Assembly: GCA_029007725.1 (NCBI GenBank)
Contig: JAQXIJ010000065.1
Coordinates: 1 to 48,619, forward strand
Origin: Bacillota bacterium
GTDB lineage: Bacteria > Bacillota > Clostridia > UBA1381
Direction: 5' to 3'
DNA: 48,619 nucleotides
Shown here piece by piece: positions 30,381 to 39,039 of the stretch (positions are counted from its first letter, which is position 1; every line of letters starts with the position of its first letter). The notes under the pieces are model-generated. The model had not been told where the DNA came from and did no database searches. It saw only the letters and a list, made by a program, of their open reading frames with translations. The translations under genes were made by a program, and so were the position numbers.

Positions 30381-31854
30381 ATCGGTTTATATCAAGATCA
30401 CGCTTATAGAGTTTTGTAAGATGAGCAATATGATAGGCAATCCCTTCATGCAAAGCTCCTTTTTTTATTCTGTAGCTCCAGTTGTCATCGTTTGCAGTTG
30501 AGGGAACGTTCATTCTCGCCCCATATCCGAGATAATCTTGAATCGGAACAACCGCAATCTTCGCGCTGCTTGCCAGTACTGCACGAATCATTGCAACCGG
30601 CACCTGGTCGTCACTCTGAACATTTAGATAGTCACGGATAAATTCCTTGTTCTGCTCATGCTGATACCACCCAATAAGCGTGTCGTTATCGTGTGTACCG
30701 GTATAAGCAACACAGTTATCGGTATAGTTGTACGGGAGATATGGGTTATCATTGTACGGATCGAACGCAAACTGCAAAACCTTCATTCCTGGAAAGCCAC
30801 TTTCGGCAAGCAGCTTGTGCACGTCATCGGTCAAAAATCCTAAATCCTCAGCAATAAATTCCGCACCACAGCAACGCGCCTTTATTGTGTCAAACAGCTT
30901 CATTCCGGGGCCTTTTTCCCAGTGACCGTTTTTAGCATTTTCGGCACCGTAAGGAATTGCATAATATGACTCAAAACCTCTGAAATGGTCAAGACGGATA
31001 AGGTCATAAAGCTTCATGTTCGCCTTTATTCTGTTTATCCACCACAAAAAGTTATCCTGTGCCATATCAGTCCAGTTGTATAGCGGATTTCCCCAAAGCT
31101 GACCGTCCTCCGAAAACGCGTCCGGCGGACAGCCTGCAACATTTGTCGGAGTCCCATCCTCCTGCAGCTGAAACTGCTTGCGGTTTGTCCAGACATCGCT
31201 CGAATCCATAGAAGTATAAATCGGAATGTCCCCAATAATTTTAATTCCGTTTTCGTTTGCATATTTTTTAAGCCTTGTCCACTGCTTAAAAAATTCAAAC
31301 TGCGCAAATTTGTGGTATTCGATTTCCTCCCATAAAAGCTGATAGTAGTGATTTACCGCCTCAGGACTGTAGTTTTTAATATCCTCATCCCATTCGGTCC
31401 AGGGCTTTCCGTCAAAATGCTCCTTAACCGCCATATAAAGCGCATAGTTTTCTATCCAAAATTCGTTTTCTACCACAAATTCGTTATATTCCCTGTCGCG
31501 TCGGAAGTTGGCAAAAGCTTTTTTCATCACCTTGCGCTTTGATGCCTTAAGGTTCTGAAAATCCACCTTTTCTTCATTGTTACCGTAAAAATTACCGTCG
31601 ATATCCTCGCGCGTTAAAAGTCCATCTTCACACAAATCGTTGAGGTCTATAAGCAGCGGATTGCCTGCAAACACCGACGGACTCTGATACGGCGAATTGC
31701 CGAATCCGGTCGGGTTGAGCGGCAGCACCTGCCAAAAGCCCTGATTGGTTCTCTTTAAAAAATCAACAAATTCAAATGCTTCCTTTCCGACAGTGCCTAT
31801 ACCATAATCAGAAGCCAGACTTGAAATGTGCATCAGTATTCCTGCTCTTCTCAT
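30379..31854 (-). CDS. malQ: 4-alpha-glucanotransferase MalQ (GH77)
   Basis: A 491-aa cytosolic amylomaltase that moves alpha-1,4-glucan segments between maltodextrins. The start RRAGILMHISSLASDYGIGT and PLNPTGFGNSPYQSPSVFAGNP are characteristic of GH77. The catalytic residues are in RLDHFRGFE (nucleophile Asp), AEDLG (acid/base Glu) and GTHDNDT (transition-state Asp). Full bacterial length. It stands alone, with its own promoter and no other glycogen or maltose genes nearby, so it probably serves general maltodextrin or glycogen turnover. Confidence 0.96.
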   Translation of the reverse strand: MRRAGILMHISSLASDYGIGTVGKEAFEFVDFLKRTNQGFWQVLPLNPTGFGNSPYQSPSVFAGNPLLIDLNDLCEDGLLTREDIDGNFYGNNEEKVDFQNLKASKRKVMKKAFANFRRDREYNEFVVENEFWIENYALYMAVKEHFDGKPWTEWDEDIKNYSPEAVNHYYQLLWEEIEYHKFAQFEFFKQWTRLKKYANENGIKIIGDIPIYTSMDSSDVWTNRKQFQLQEDGTPTNVAGCPPDAFSEDGQLWGNPLYNWTDMAQDNFLWWINRIKANMKLYDLIRLDHFRGFESYYAIPYGAENAKNGHWEKGPGMKLFDTIKARCCGAEFIAEDLGFLTDDVHKLLAESGFPGMKVLQFAFDPYNDNPYLPYNYTDNCVAYTGTHDNDTLIGWYQHEQNKEFIRDYLNVQSDDQVPVAMIRAVLASSAKIAVVPIQDYLGYGARMNVPSTANDDNWSYRIKKGALHEGIAYHIAHLTKLYKRDLDINR

Positions 31855-31889
31855 TAAGACTATCCCTCCGTATATTTTCTCTTGCTTTT

Positions 31890-31918
31890 ATTTTACCATA
31901 CTATTCGCACAAAATCAA
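31890..31918 (-). promoter_or_regulatory. SigA-type promoter of malQ
   Basis: On the minus strand: TTGATT (31918-31913), 17 nt and TAAAAT (31895-31890). GGAGGG precedes the malQ ATG. The A+T-rich stretch 31919-32009 between this and the divergent promoter shows no clear operator. Confidence 0.65.
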
Positions 31919-32009
31919 AACTATTCTAAAAAAATATAAAGTTCTTGAATAATTTTTTTCATACCGCACACCATAAAATGAAATCTGTGTTACATAATCA
32001 GCAAAAAAG

Positions 32010-32038
32010 TTGATTTTATGTTCCGAATTGTGTATAAT
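32010..32038 (+). promoter_or_regulatory. SigA-type promoter of the LOG-family gene
   Basis: TTGATT (32010-32015), 17 nt and a perfect TATAAT (32033-32038). Leader of about 25 nt with AAGGAGG before the ATG at 32071. Confidence 0.7.
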
Positions 32039-32070
32039 ATATTAAACTGATACAAGGAGGCATTTGTTTT

Positions 32071-32646
32071 ATGAATATTTGTGTTTACGGAGCTTCAAGC
32101 AATATAATTGATAAATCTTTTATAACCGCGGTTGAAGAACTTGGCAAAAAAATGGCACAGCGCGGTCATACTCTTGTTTACGGAGCGGGGGCAGAGGGCG
32201 TTATGGGTGCGTCAGCGCGCGGAATGACCGCCGGTGGAGGAAAAATAATCGGCATCACACCGTCATTTTTCAATGTTGACGGAATGATATACGATAAGTG
32301 CACCGAACTTATCCGCACCGAAACCATGCGCCAGCGCAAGCAGCTTATGGAGGAAAAATCCGACGCGTTCATCATGGCCCCCGGTGGAATAGGCACTTTT
32401 GATGAATTTTTTGAAATCCTCACCTTAAAGCAGCTTTCGCGCCACACCAAGGCAATTGCAATTTTCAATATAGACGGCTACTATGACAGTCTTTTAGCAC
32501 TTATGCAAAGAGCTATTGACGAAAAGTTCATACGCGAAGAATGTCTTGAACTTTACAAAGTGTTTGACAATCCGGACAAAATGCTCGATTACATCGAAAA
32601 CTACGTTCCGGTTGACCTTAACATAATTCACCTGAAAAACATATAA
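32071..32646 (+). CDS. LOG-family nucleoside 5'-monophosphate phosphoribohydrolase
   Basis: A 191-aa Rossmann-fold protein with the family signature PGGIGTFDEFFE (the PGGxGTxxE motif, catalytic Glu) and YGAGAEGVMGASARG for the phosphate. Members were long labelled lysine decarboxylases, but characterised ones cleave the N-glycosidic bond of nucleoside monophosphates, in plants releasing cytokinins. The bacterial substrate is usually unknown, possibly damaged or modified AMP. The neighbouring miaA, which makes isopentenyl-A37 in tRNA, is convergent; a link through breakdown of isopentenylated nucleotides is attractive but unproven. Monocistronic, with promoter and terminator. Confidence 0.9.
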   Translation: MNICVYGASSNIIDKSFITAVEELGKKMAQRGHTLVYGAGAEGVMGASARGMTAGGGKIIGITPSFFNVDGMIYDKCTELIRTETMRQRKQLMEEKSDAFIMAPGGIGTFDEFFEILTLKQLSRHTKAIAIFNIDGYYDSLLALMQRAIDEKFIREECLELYKVFDNPDKMLDYIENYVPVDLNIIHLKNI

Positions 32647-32736
32647 TGTTTTCTTCTCACTTGGCACATACTAACAGCGTAAGTGAACATCATGGCAAAA
32701 CAGAGATGTAAAAAACATACCGGTCTGAAAAAAGCA

Positions 32737-32770
32737 AAATGCCCGAAATCTCACGAGATTCCGGGCATTT
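32737..32770. terminator. Hairpin terminator between the LOG gene and miaA
   Basis: AAATGCCCG (32737-32745) pairs with CGGGCATTT (32762-32770), with an inner AATCT/AGATT stem. T-rich sequence follows on the minus strand (TTGCTTTTTT) and weakly on the plus strand, so it probably serves both converging units. The rest of 32771-32880 shows only a 5-bp stem next to the miaA stop. Confidence 0.7.
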
Positions 32771-32880
32771 GTATTAAATAACTCAAATAAAAATTTGGTT
32801 GACCGACTTTTCATGCAATCTGAATACAGTTTAAGCAGCCGGATTTTTTACAAATATTTTCATTCCGCACGGCAAGCGTG

Positions 32881-33798
32881 CTACAGCTTTAAGTTTTTTA
32901 TTATATCTTCTGCCTGCTGCCGCGCATTTTCGTGGTCGAGCCATGTAATATCTGCCCTGCGTCTGAACCAGGTCAGCTGTCTTTTTGCATAACGGCGCGA
33001 ATTCATCTTTATATTATCTGTCACTTTGTCAAGCGTAATTTTTCCGTCAAAATAGTCAAAAAATTCCTTGTAACCAATTCCCTGCATTGCGGTGCAATTT
33101 CTCGGATATCCCTTTTCCAAGAGTCCGCGCACCTCGTTTTCAAGCCCCTCTGCGAGCATAATATCCACGCGCCGGTTGATTCTGTCATACAAAACATCTC
33201 TGTCACAATTTATGCAAAAATATGCCGCACAATACCGCGAATGTTTTTCTTCCCTGTTGTGTTCCGAAATAGTCTTTCCTGTTACACGATAAAATTCTAT
33301 CGCGCGGATAACACGACGCACATTGTTCGGATGATATTTTTCCGCAGATTCTGGGTCTATTTGCGCAAGCATTTTATGCAGCTTTTCCGCACCGCTTGTT
33401 TTTGCGGTTTCTTCAAGCTCCGCGCGTACAGTTTCGTCCGAACCCACTTCGCCAAAACGTACGTCATCAACCAGCGAATCGATATAAAGTCCCGTTCCGC
33501 CGACCAGGATCGGCAGCTTTTTGCGCACGGAAATATCTGCAATAATCCTATGTGCCGCACAGCAGTAGTCCGCCGCCGAATAATTCACCGACGGGTCAAG
33601 AAAATCCATCATATAGTGCGGTATCCCCCGCTTTTCCGTATCGGTTGGCTTTGCCGTGCCAATATCCATATATTTATAAATCTGCATACTGTCCGCCGAA
33701 ACAATTTCGCCGCCGAGATTTTCCGCAAGCTCAACCGCAAGCGCTGTTTTGCCCGACGCAGTCGGACCGGCAATGACAATTAACGGTATCTTCTTCAT
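32881..33798 (-). CDS. miaA: tRNA dimethylallyltransferase MiaA
   Basis: A 305-aa enzyme that adds a dimethylallyl group to N6 of A37 in tRNAs reading UNN codons. P-loop GPTASGKT (11-18), the DSMQIYKYMDIGTAKP block and the VGGTGLYIDSL and QGIGYKEF motifs are all present. Its product is the substrate of MiaB, encoded upstream in the same gene row. The ATG lies 3 bp after the mutL stop, so the two are coupled. hfq, which often follows miaA, is absent here. Confidence 0.97.
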   Translation of the reverse strand: MKKIPLIVIAGPTASGKTALAVELAENLGGEIVSADSMQIYKYMDIGTAKPTDTEKRGIPHYMMDFLDPSVNYSAADYCCAAHRIIADISVRKKLPILVGGTGLYIDSLVDDVRFGEVGSDETVRAELEETAKTSGAEKLHKMLAQIDPESAEKYHPNNVRRVIRAIEFYRVTGKTISEHNREEKHSRYCAAYFCINCDRDVLYDRINRRVDIMLAEGLENEVRGLLEKGYPRNCTAMQGIGYKEFFDYFDGKITLDKVTDNIKMNSRRYAKRQLTWFRRRADITWLDHENARQQAEDIIKNLKL

Positions 33799-33801
33799 AT
33801 C

Positions 33802-35937
33802 CTAAACTATGCGCTTAAACTCCTTTTCAAGTTCTTTTTTCGTCATGGTGACAATAATTGGTCTGCCGTGAGGGCAGGTGTTTATATTATCGAGAGCAAG
33901 AACAGCTTTCAAAAGCTTTTCAAGCTGAGTATTGTCAAATCTGTGATTGGCTTTAATCGCCGCCTTGCAGGCAATGGTATAAAGCATCCGCTCATTTTTA
34001 TGTGCAATAACCTCTCGGCGGTTGTCGGAGATCTCGTCAATCAGCTCTATCACAAGACTTTTAAGCTCCGCCTCGTCAAGCGCCTCCGGCGTTGCACGCA
34101 CAAGAATCGTGCTGTCGCCGAAAACCTCTGTTTCAAACCCCATTCTCTCAAGCGTGTCGGTGTTTTCAATATATGCCGCAAATTCGGTCGGCGACAAGTC
34201 CACGACAACCGGCACCAACATCATCTGTGATGTTATTCCGTGTTCCGAAAGCTCCGCTTTCAGCTCCTCGTACTTCAATCTCTCATGCGCCGCGTGCTGA
34301 TCGGCAATAATCATGGTATCTCCCTGCTCGGCAATTATATATGTATCGAAAATCTGACCGATGACGCGCACGTTCTCACAGTCGAATCCCCACTTGTCGG
34401 CGGTTTGCCGCACCTCGTACGAAAGCTTGTCATTTTCCTCTCGAATCAGCACGTTGTCCTCAGACTTTACCGAAACCTCCGCCGCGTTGTCCGCACTCTC
34501 ACCTCCGGCTTCGAATGCCGTCCGTGCACTACCTAATTTAAAGCCGTTCGGCGAGGAATCCGCGTCTTCGCCGGTATTTTTCTGTACGCCGTCACCGAAA
34601 CCCGATGCGCCCAACACAGCTCCAAACAATCCTTCTGCTCTTTCGTATGCGCTCACTTCGTTCTGCTCTTTGACCGTTCTTCCGTGCTGCTGAGGTTTCT
34701 CATCGTATTGTACAATATCATTTTGCCGCTTTTCAAAATATTCTTTGCCGGTATCAAAGGCATAGCTTTTAAGCTCAGGATTCCTTTTTATCGGCTTGGC
34801 TGTGCCATAATCCGAACTCTCATTAGGTCTTTCCCAGCGTTTGCTCTGCGGCGGCATACTGTCCGGAATCTTAATCTGAGTGCTCACATCCGCACCGTCG
34901 CGTACAAAGCTTGTTTGCTGTTTCCTGTACTCTATTTTAGGTACGTTCGGCAGTGCATAAAGAGCATTTTTAACTCCGTAATATACTGCCTGATATACTT
35001 CTCTGTCATTTGAAAACTTCACCTCAAGCTTTGTCGGGTGCACATTTATGTCAATCATCGCCGGATTTATTTCAAGATTAAGTATCGCCATCGGATACTT
35101 TCCAATCATAATCTGGTTTTTGTATGCCTCTTCAAGAGCTTTCATAACAAGTACGCTCTTTATATATCTCCTGTTTACGAAAAAACTCTGATATCCCCTG
35201 TTCGGTCTTGATGCGTCACCCTTGCCGATCATTCCGGTCACTCTAACAAAATCGGTTGTATAATCAACCGCAATTACCGATTTTGCATAGTTTTTGCCGT
35301 AAACTGCATAAATGCAGTTCGTAAGGCTGTTGTCACCGGCAGTAAAATACTTTTCCTTACCATCGATTACATAGCGGAACGAAATGTCAGGGCGAGACAG
35401 AATAAACCGTGTCATTATGTCGGTTATGTAGCCTGCCTCTGTCGAATTCTTTTTCAAAAAATTCATGCGAGCCGGCGTATTATAAAAGAGGTTTTTCACG
35501 ACAAAGGAAGTGCCATCCGGAACGCCTGCATCCTCACATTTTTCTATTTCTCCGCCTCGGCAAACGACCTTTGTGCCGATTTCGTCCTCTTGGCGCTTTG
35601 TGCAAAGCTCAACCGCCGCAACCGCGCCTATGCTCGACAGCGCCTCGCCTCTAAATCCCAGTGTATATATCGCGTTAAGATCCTGTTCGGTATGAATTTT
35701 GCTGGTTGCGTGACGCAGAAAAGAAGTCTGTGCATCATCACGCTCCATTCCGCAACCATTGTCGGTTACACGCATATATGTTACGCCGCCGTTTTGTATC
35801 TCTACCGATATGACGCTGCTTCCGGCATCAATCGCATTTTCCACAAGTTCCTTTATAACCGATGCAGGTCGCTCCACCACCTCACCTGCGGCAATTTTAT
35901 TTGATATGTCTGTAGAAAGTTTCTTTATAATTCCCAT
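33802..35937 (-). CDS. mutL: DNA mismatch repair protein MutL (endonuclease type)
   Basis: A 711-aa GHKL ATPase and nuclease. The N-terminal ATPase motifs are clear: ELVENAIDAGSS, DNGCGM and TLGFRGEALSSIG. A long low-complexity linker (about 340-520) leads to the C-terminal domain with DQHAAHERLKYEE, the metal-binding endonuclease motif, and a terminal CPHGRPI. This is the nicking type of MutL found in organisms without MutH. The ATG is one base after the mutS stop, so mutS, mutL and miaA form one coupled unit. Confidence 0.97.
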   Translation of the reverse strand: MGIIKKLSTDISNKIAAGEVVERPASVIKELVENAIDAGSSVISVEIQNGGVTYMRVTDNGCGMERDDAQTSFLRHATSKIHTEQDLNAIYTLGFRGEALSSIGAVAAVELCTKRQEDEIGTKVVCRGGEIEKCEDAGVPDGTSFVVKNLFYNTPARMNFLKKNSTEAGYITDIMTRFILSRPDISFRYVIDGKEKYFTAGDNSLTNCIYAVYGKNYAKSVIAVDYTTDFVRVTGMIGKGDASRPNRGYQSFFVNRRYIKSVLVMKALEEAYKNQIMIGKYPMAILNLEINPAMIDINVHPTKLEVKFSNDREVYQAVYYGVKNALYALPNVPKIEYRKQQTSFVRDGADVSTQIKIPDSMPPQSKRWERPNESSDYGTAKPIKRNPELKSYAFDTGKEYFEKRQNDIVQYDEKPQQHGRTVKEQNEVSAYERAEGLFGAVLGASGFGDGVQKNTGEDADSSPNGFKLGSARTAFEAGGESADNAAEVSVKSEDNVLIREENDKLSYEVRQTADKWGFDCENVRVIGQIFDTYIIAEQGDTMIIADQHAAHERLKYEELKAELSEHGITSQMMLVPVVVDLSPTEFAAYIENTDTLERMGFETEVFGDSTILVRATPEALDEAELKSLVIELIDEISDNRREVIAHKNERMLYTIACKAAIKANHRFDNTQLEKLLKAVLALDNINTCPHGRPIIVTMTKKELEKEFKRIV

Positions 35938-35938
35938 G

Positions 35939-38524
35939 CTATTCCTTCGCTTTCTTGGTCAGCTCATACAGCTTGTTAAGCGCCTCAATCGGGGTAAAGG
36001 TCGTTACGTCCATAATTTTCAGTTCCTCAAAGATATCATGCGCCGCATTATCCTCAAAACCTATCTGCGCTGTTTCGCCGCTGCTTTTCTTAATCTTGTA
36101 TGCGCCCTCAATATCGTCGCTTTCTATCTTTTTCAAAATTTCTTTTGCGCGCTTTATGACAGGCTTTGGCACGCCGGCAAGCGCCGCAACCTCAATACCG
36201 TAGCTATCGTCCGCACCGCCACGGATAATTTTGCGCAAAAAGGTAATGTCGTCGCCATGCTTTTTCACCGCAATCGAATAATTCTTTACTCCGTCCAGCG
36301 AATCCTCGAGCTGTGTCAGCTCGTGATAGTGCGTTGCAAAAAGCGTTTTTGCGCGTATTTTCGACTGCATATATTCCGCAACCGCCCACGCTATCGAAAG
36401 TCCGTCAAAAGTCGATGTTCCTCTGCCGATTTCGTCCAAAATAACCAGCGAATTTCCAGTCGCGTTTTCAAGAATATTCGACACCTCAACCATTTCAAGC
36501 ATAAATGTACTCTGTCCCTGTGCGATGTCATCCGACGCGCCCACACGTGTAAAAATTCTGTCCACAACACCAATTTTAGCATACGAAGCCGGAACAAAGC
36601 TTCCAACCTGTGCCATAAGCGTTATCAGCGCGACCTGGCGCATATATGTCGATTTACCTGCCATATTCGGGCCGGTGATTATCATTTCTCGGTTTTCCGT
36701 TGTGTCAAGCCTCGTGTCATTAGGCACAAAAATATCGGTCTTTAGCGTTTTTTCCACCACAGGATGCCTGCCATCCTTAATCACAATCTCGCCGCCAGCC
36801 GTGACCTCCGGCATTGTATATCCCGACTTAAACGCGGTCTGCGCAAAGGAGCACAAAACGTCAGTCGTCGCAATTATGTCACAAACCTGCTTTAATCTGT
36901 CGGTCTCGGCGGCAATTTTACGTCGGATTTCGTCAAACAGCTGAGCCTCGAGCGCCAGATAGCGCTCCGACGCGCCGAGAACGTTATTCTCCATCTCCTT
37001 AAGCTTCGGCGTGATGTATCTTTCGCAATTTACAAGCGTTTGCTTTCTTATATAATTCTCCGGCACCAAATCGAGATTTGACTTTGTCACTTCGATATAA
37101 TATCCGAAAATCTTGTTATAGCCTATTTTAAGATTTTTTATCCCGGTTCTTTCGCGTTCGTCGGCTTCGGCGGATAAAATCCACGTTTTACCGTCGATTG
37201 TCATTTTTCGCAGCTCATCAAGCTCAGCATTATAGCCTGCCTTTATAACTCCCCCATCTTTAACCACCATCGGTGCGTCATCACTTATGCTGTTAGACAA
37301 AAGCTCTGCAACGTCCTGCATTATATCAAACCGCTTTTTCATATCTGACAAAACCGGCGAGGTCGTTTTTGACAAAACATATTCCAGTTCCGGCAGCTTT
37401 AAAAGAGAATGTTTAAGTGAGACCAAATCTTTAGGATTTGCAGTGTTCAGCGACACACGGCTTACGATTCTTGAAATGTCGTAAATTCCAGACAGCACCT
37501 CCGACAAATCGTCGCAGAGCATCATGTTTTTAACCAGCTCGTCAACCGAATAGAGCCGCTTGTTAATTTCGATTGCATTGACAAGCGGTTTTTCAAGCCA
37601 CTGCTTAAGCTTTCGTGCACCCATCGAGGTTTTTGTGCGGTCAAGCACCCACAGAAGAGATCCTTTTTTCGCTTTGTCGCGCATAGTTTCGGTAATTTCC
37701 AGATTACGTCTGGTCGCCACGTCAATATCCATAAACTCGTCCGCGTTATAGACTGTCACGGTATCGATATAGCTGACCGAACTTTTTTGAGTATGCTCAA
37801 GATATTTTATCATTCCGAAAACCGCAGCGCGTATGCTGACATCGCCGAGGGCAAGGGCTTCGGCAGAGCTTTTGCCGAACCTTTGCAAAAGCTCTGCTTC
37901 GCGCTGTTCGGAATTAAAATATCCATCCTCATATTCGGTTATATCTGTATAAAGGCGCATACTTATGTCAGCTTTAAGCTCTGCCGCAGCGCTGCTGTTC
38001 ATAATGATTTCACTCGGCATATACCTCGCAAGCTCATTTATAGCCGCCTTGTGGCCGTGCACTTCGGTTGCGAAAACCTCACCGGTCGAGACGTCACAAA
38101 ATGCAAGTCCCGTGCTTTCGCCCTTATAAATAATGGCAAGATAGTTGTTGTTCTTTTCGTCAAGCATGGTTTCGTCAATAACCGTTCCCGGAGTCACCAC
38201 ACGGATTACTCCCCTGTTAACCAAGCCCTTTGCCTGCTTAGGGTCCTCAAGCTGCTCGCAGATTGCAACCTTGTATCCCTTTGCCACAAGCCGCTGTATA
38301 TATACCGCCGCGCTGTGAAAAGGTACACCGCACATGGGTGCACGCTCCGCAAGACCGCAGTTTTTGCCGGTAAGAGTCAGTTCAAGCTCACGCGACGCGG
38401 TTATTGCATCGTCAAAAAACATCTCATAAAAATCACCGAGCCGATAAAAGAGTATACAGTCGCCGTATTCCTCCTTAGTCATCAAATATCTGCTCATCAT
38501 TGGTGATAGCTTTTCCTCTGCCAT
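35939..38524 (-). CDS. mutS: DNA mismatch recognition protein MutS
   Basis: An 861-aa MutS1-type protein. The mismatch-contacting motif is in RLGDFYEMFFDDA near the N-terminus; the connector, lever and clamp regions follow, then the ATPase with GPNMAGKSTYMRQ (Walker A), LDEIGRGTST and ATHYHEL. It binds mismatches and recruits MutL, encoded next. The start ATG 38524 has AGAGGAG upstream. The 111-bp gap to the upstream gene contains a palindrome ACGGCACA/AGTGCCGT on the minus strand but no T-run or clear promoter. Confidence 0.97.
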   Translation of the reverse strand: MAEEKLSPMMSRYLMTKEEYGDCILFYRLGDFYEMFFDDAITASRELELTLTGKNCGLAERAPMCGVPFHSAAVYIQRLVAKGYKVAICEQLEDPKQAKGLVNRGVIRVVTPGTVIDETMLDEKNNNYLAIIYKGESTGLAFCDVSTGEVFATEVHGHKAAINELARYMPSEIIMNSSAAAELKADISMRLYTDITEYEDGYFNSEQREAELLQRFGKSSAEALALGDVSIRAAVFGMIKYLEHTQKSSVSYIDTVTVYNADEFMDIDVATRRNLEITETMRDKAKKGSLLWVLDRTKTSMGARKLKQWLEKPLVNAIEINKRLYSVDELVKNMMLCDDLSEVLSGIYDISRIVSRVSLNTANPKDLVSLKHSLLKLPELEYVLSKTTSPVLSDMKKRFDIMQDVAELLSNSISDDAPMVVKDGGVIKAGYNAELDELRKMTIDGKTWILSAEADERERTGIKNLKIGYNKIFGYYIEVTKSNLDLVPENYIRKQTLVNCERYITPKLKEMENNVLGASERYLALEAQLFDEIRRKIAAETDRLKQVCDIIATTDVLCSFAQTAFKSGYTMPEVTAGGEIVIKDGRHPVVEKTLKTDIFVPNDTRLDTTENREMIITGPNMAGKSTYMRQVALITLMAQVGSFVPASYAKIGVVDRIFTRVGASDDIAQGQSTFMLEMVEVSNILENATGNSLVILDEIGRGTSTFDGLSIAWAVAEYMQSKIRAKTLFATHYHELTQLEDSLDGVKNYSIAVKKHGDDITFLRKIIRGGADDSYGIEVAALAGVPKPVIKRAKEILKKIESDDIEGAYKIKKSSGETAQIGFEDNAAHDIFEELKIMDVTTFTPIEALNKLYELTKKAKE

Positions 38525-38635
38525 TTACAAAAATCTCCTCTTTTGAAATCTGTCAAACAGGGGGTGGAAAAACACATTGCCCAAACGGCACTTGTGCCGT
38601 CCCGCGCTATTTTTTCGTCCCTTATATTTTTCAAA

Positions 38636-39019
38636 TCAGTGGCATCCGCCGCATGTATGGCAGTCGTGAGTGCATCCGCCCTCTTCTTCACCCATAATAT
38701 AAATATTAATAATTCCGTTCACCTCGTTCACTGTTTTGTCAAAAGCCTTTTTAGCCGCAACGTAGTTCTTTATTAATTCGGATTTTTCCACCATTTCGTT
38801 AAATGCGTCGTTGTTCTTTTTTATTGCCTCGCCTTGTTCGATTTTTCCCTCCTGCATATCGCGTGCAAGATTCATTCTCTTCATATTAAATTCCTTGATA
38901 AGCTCCTGTGCGGCCTCATCTTTTGCCTGAGCCTCTTCTGCGGCTTTAAGCGCCTTCATCTCATCAGAATCCTTTATAAGCTGTCCCAGCTCGTGTGCTT
39001 TTTGCATCATTTCTGTCAT
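38636..39019 (-). CDS. YlbF/YmcA-family protein with a Cys/His-rich tail
   Basis: A 127-aa, mostly helical protein (MTEMMQKAHELGQLIKDSDE...) of the YlbF/YmcA family. In B. subtilis YmcA (RicA), YlbF (RicF) and YaaT (RicT) form an iron-sulfur complex that affects sporulation, competence and RNase Y processing. The gene order miaB, this gene, mutS matches the B. subtilis ymcB-ymcA-(cotE)-mutS order and supports a RicA-like identity. The C-terminus CTHDCHTCGGCH has four Cys (spaced x3, x2, x2) and three His, suited to binding a metal or Fe-S cluster. Start chosen at ATG 39019, with GAGG upstream; the frame is open 17 codons further. Confidence 0.82.
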   Translation of the reverse strand: MTEMMQKAHELGQLIKDSDEMKALKAAEEAQAKDEAAQELIKEFNMKRMNLARDMQEGKIEQGEAIKKNNDAFNEMVEKSELIKNYVAAKKAFDKTVNEVNGIINIYIMGEEEGGCTHDCHTCGGCH

Positions 39020-39039
39020 AAAATTTTTCCTCTTTTCTT

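Noticed and set aside
32866-32880. A miaA terminator (GCACG/CGTGC)
   Set aside because: The stem is only 5 bp with no T-run; the hairpin at 32737-32770 is a better candidate.
35759-36745. A 328-codon plus-strand open frame opposite mutL and mutS
   Set aside because: It is antisense to two clear genes and crosses their junction, with no RBS or recognisable domain. The same holds for the 239-codon frame at 37787-38506.
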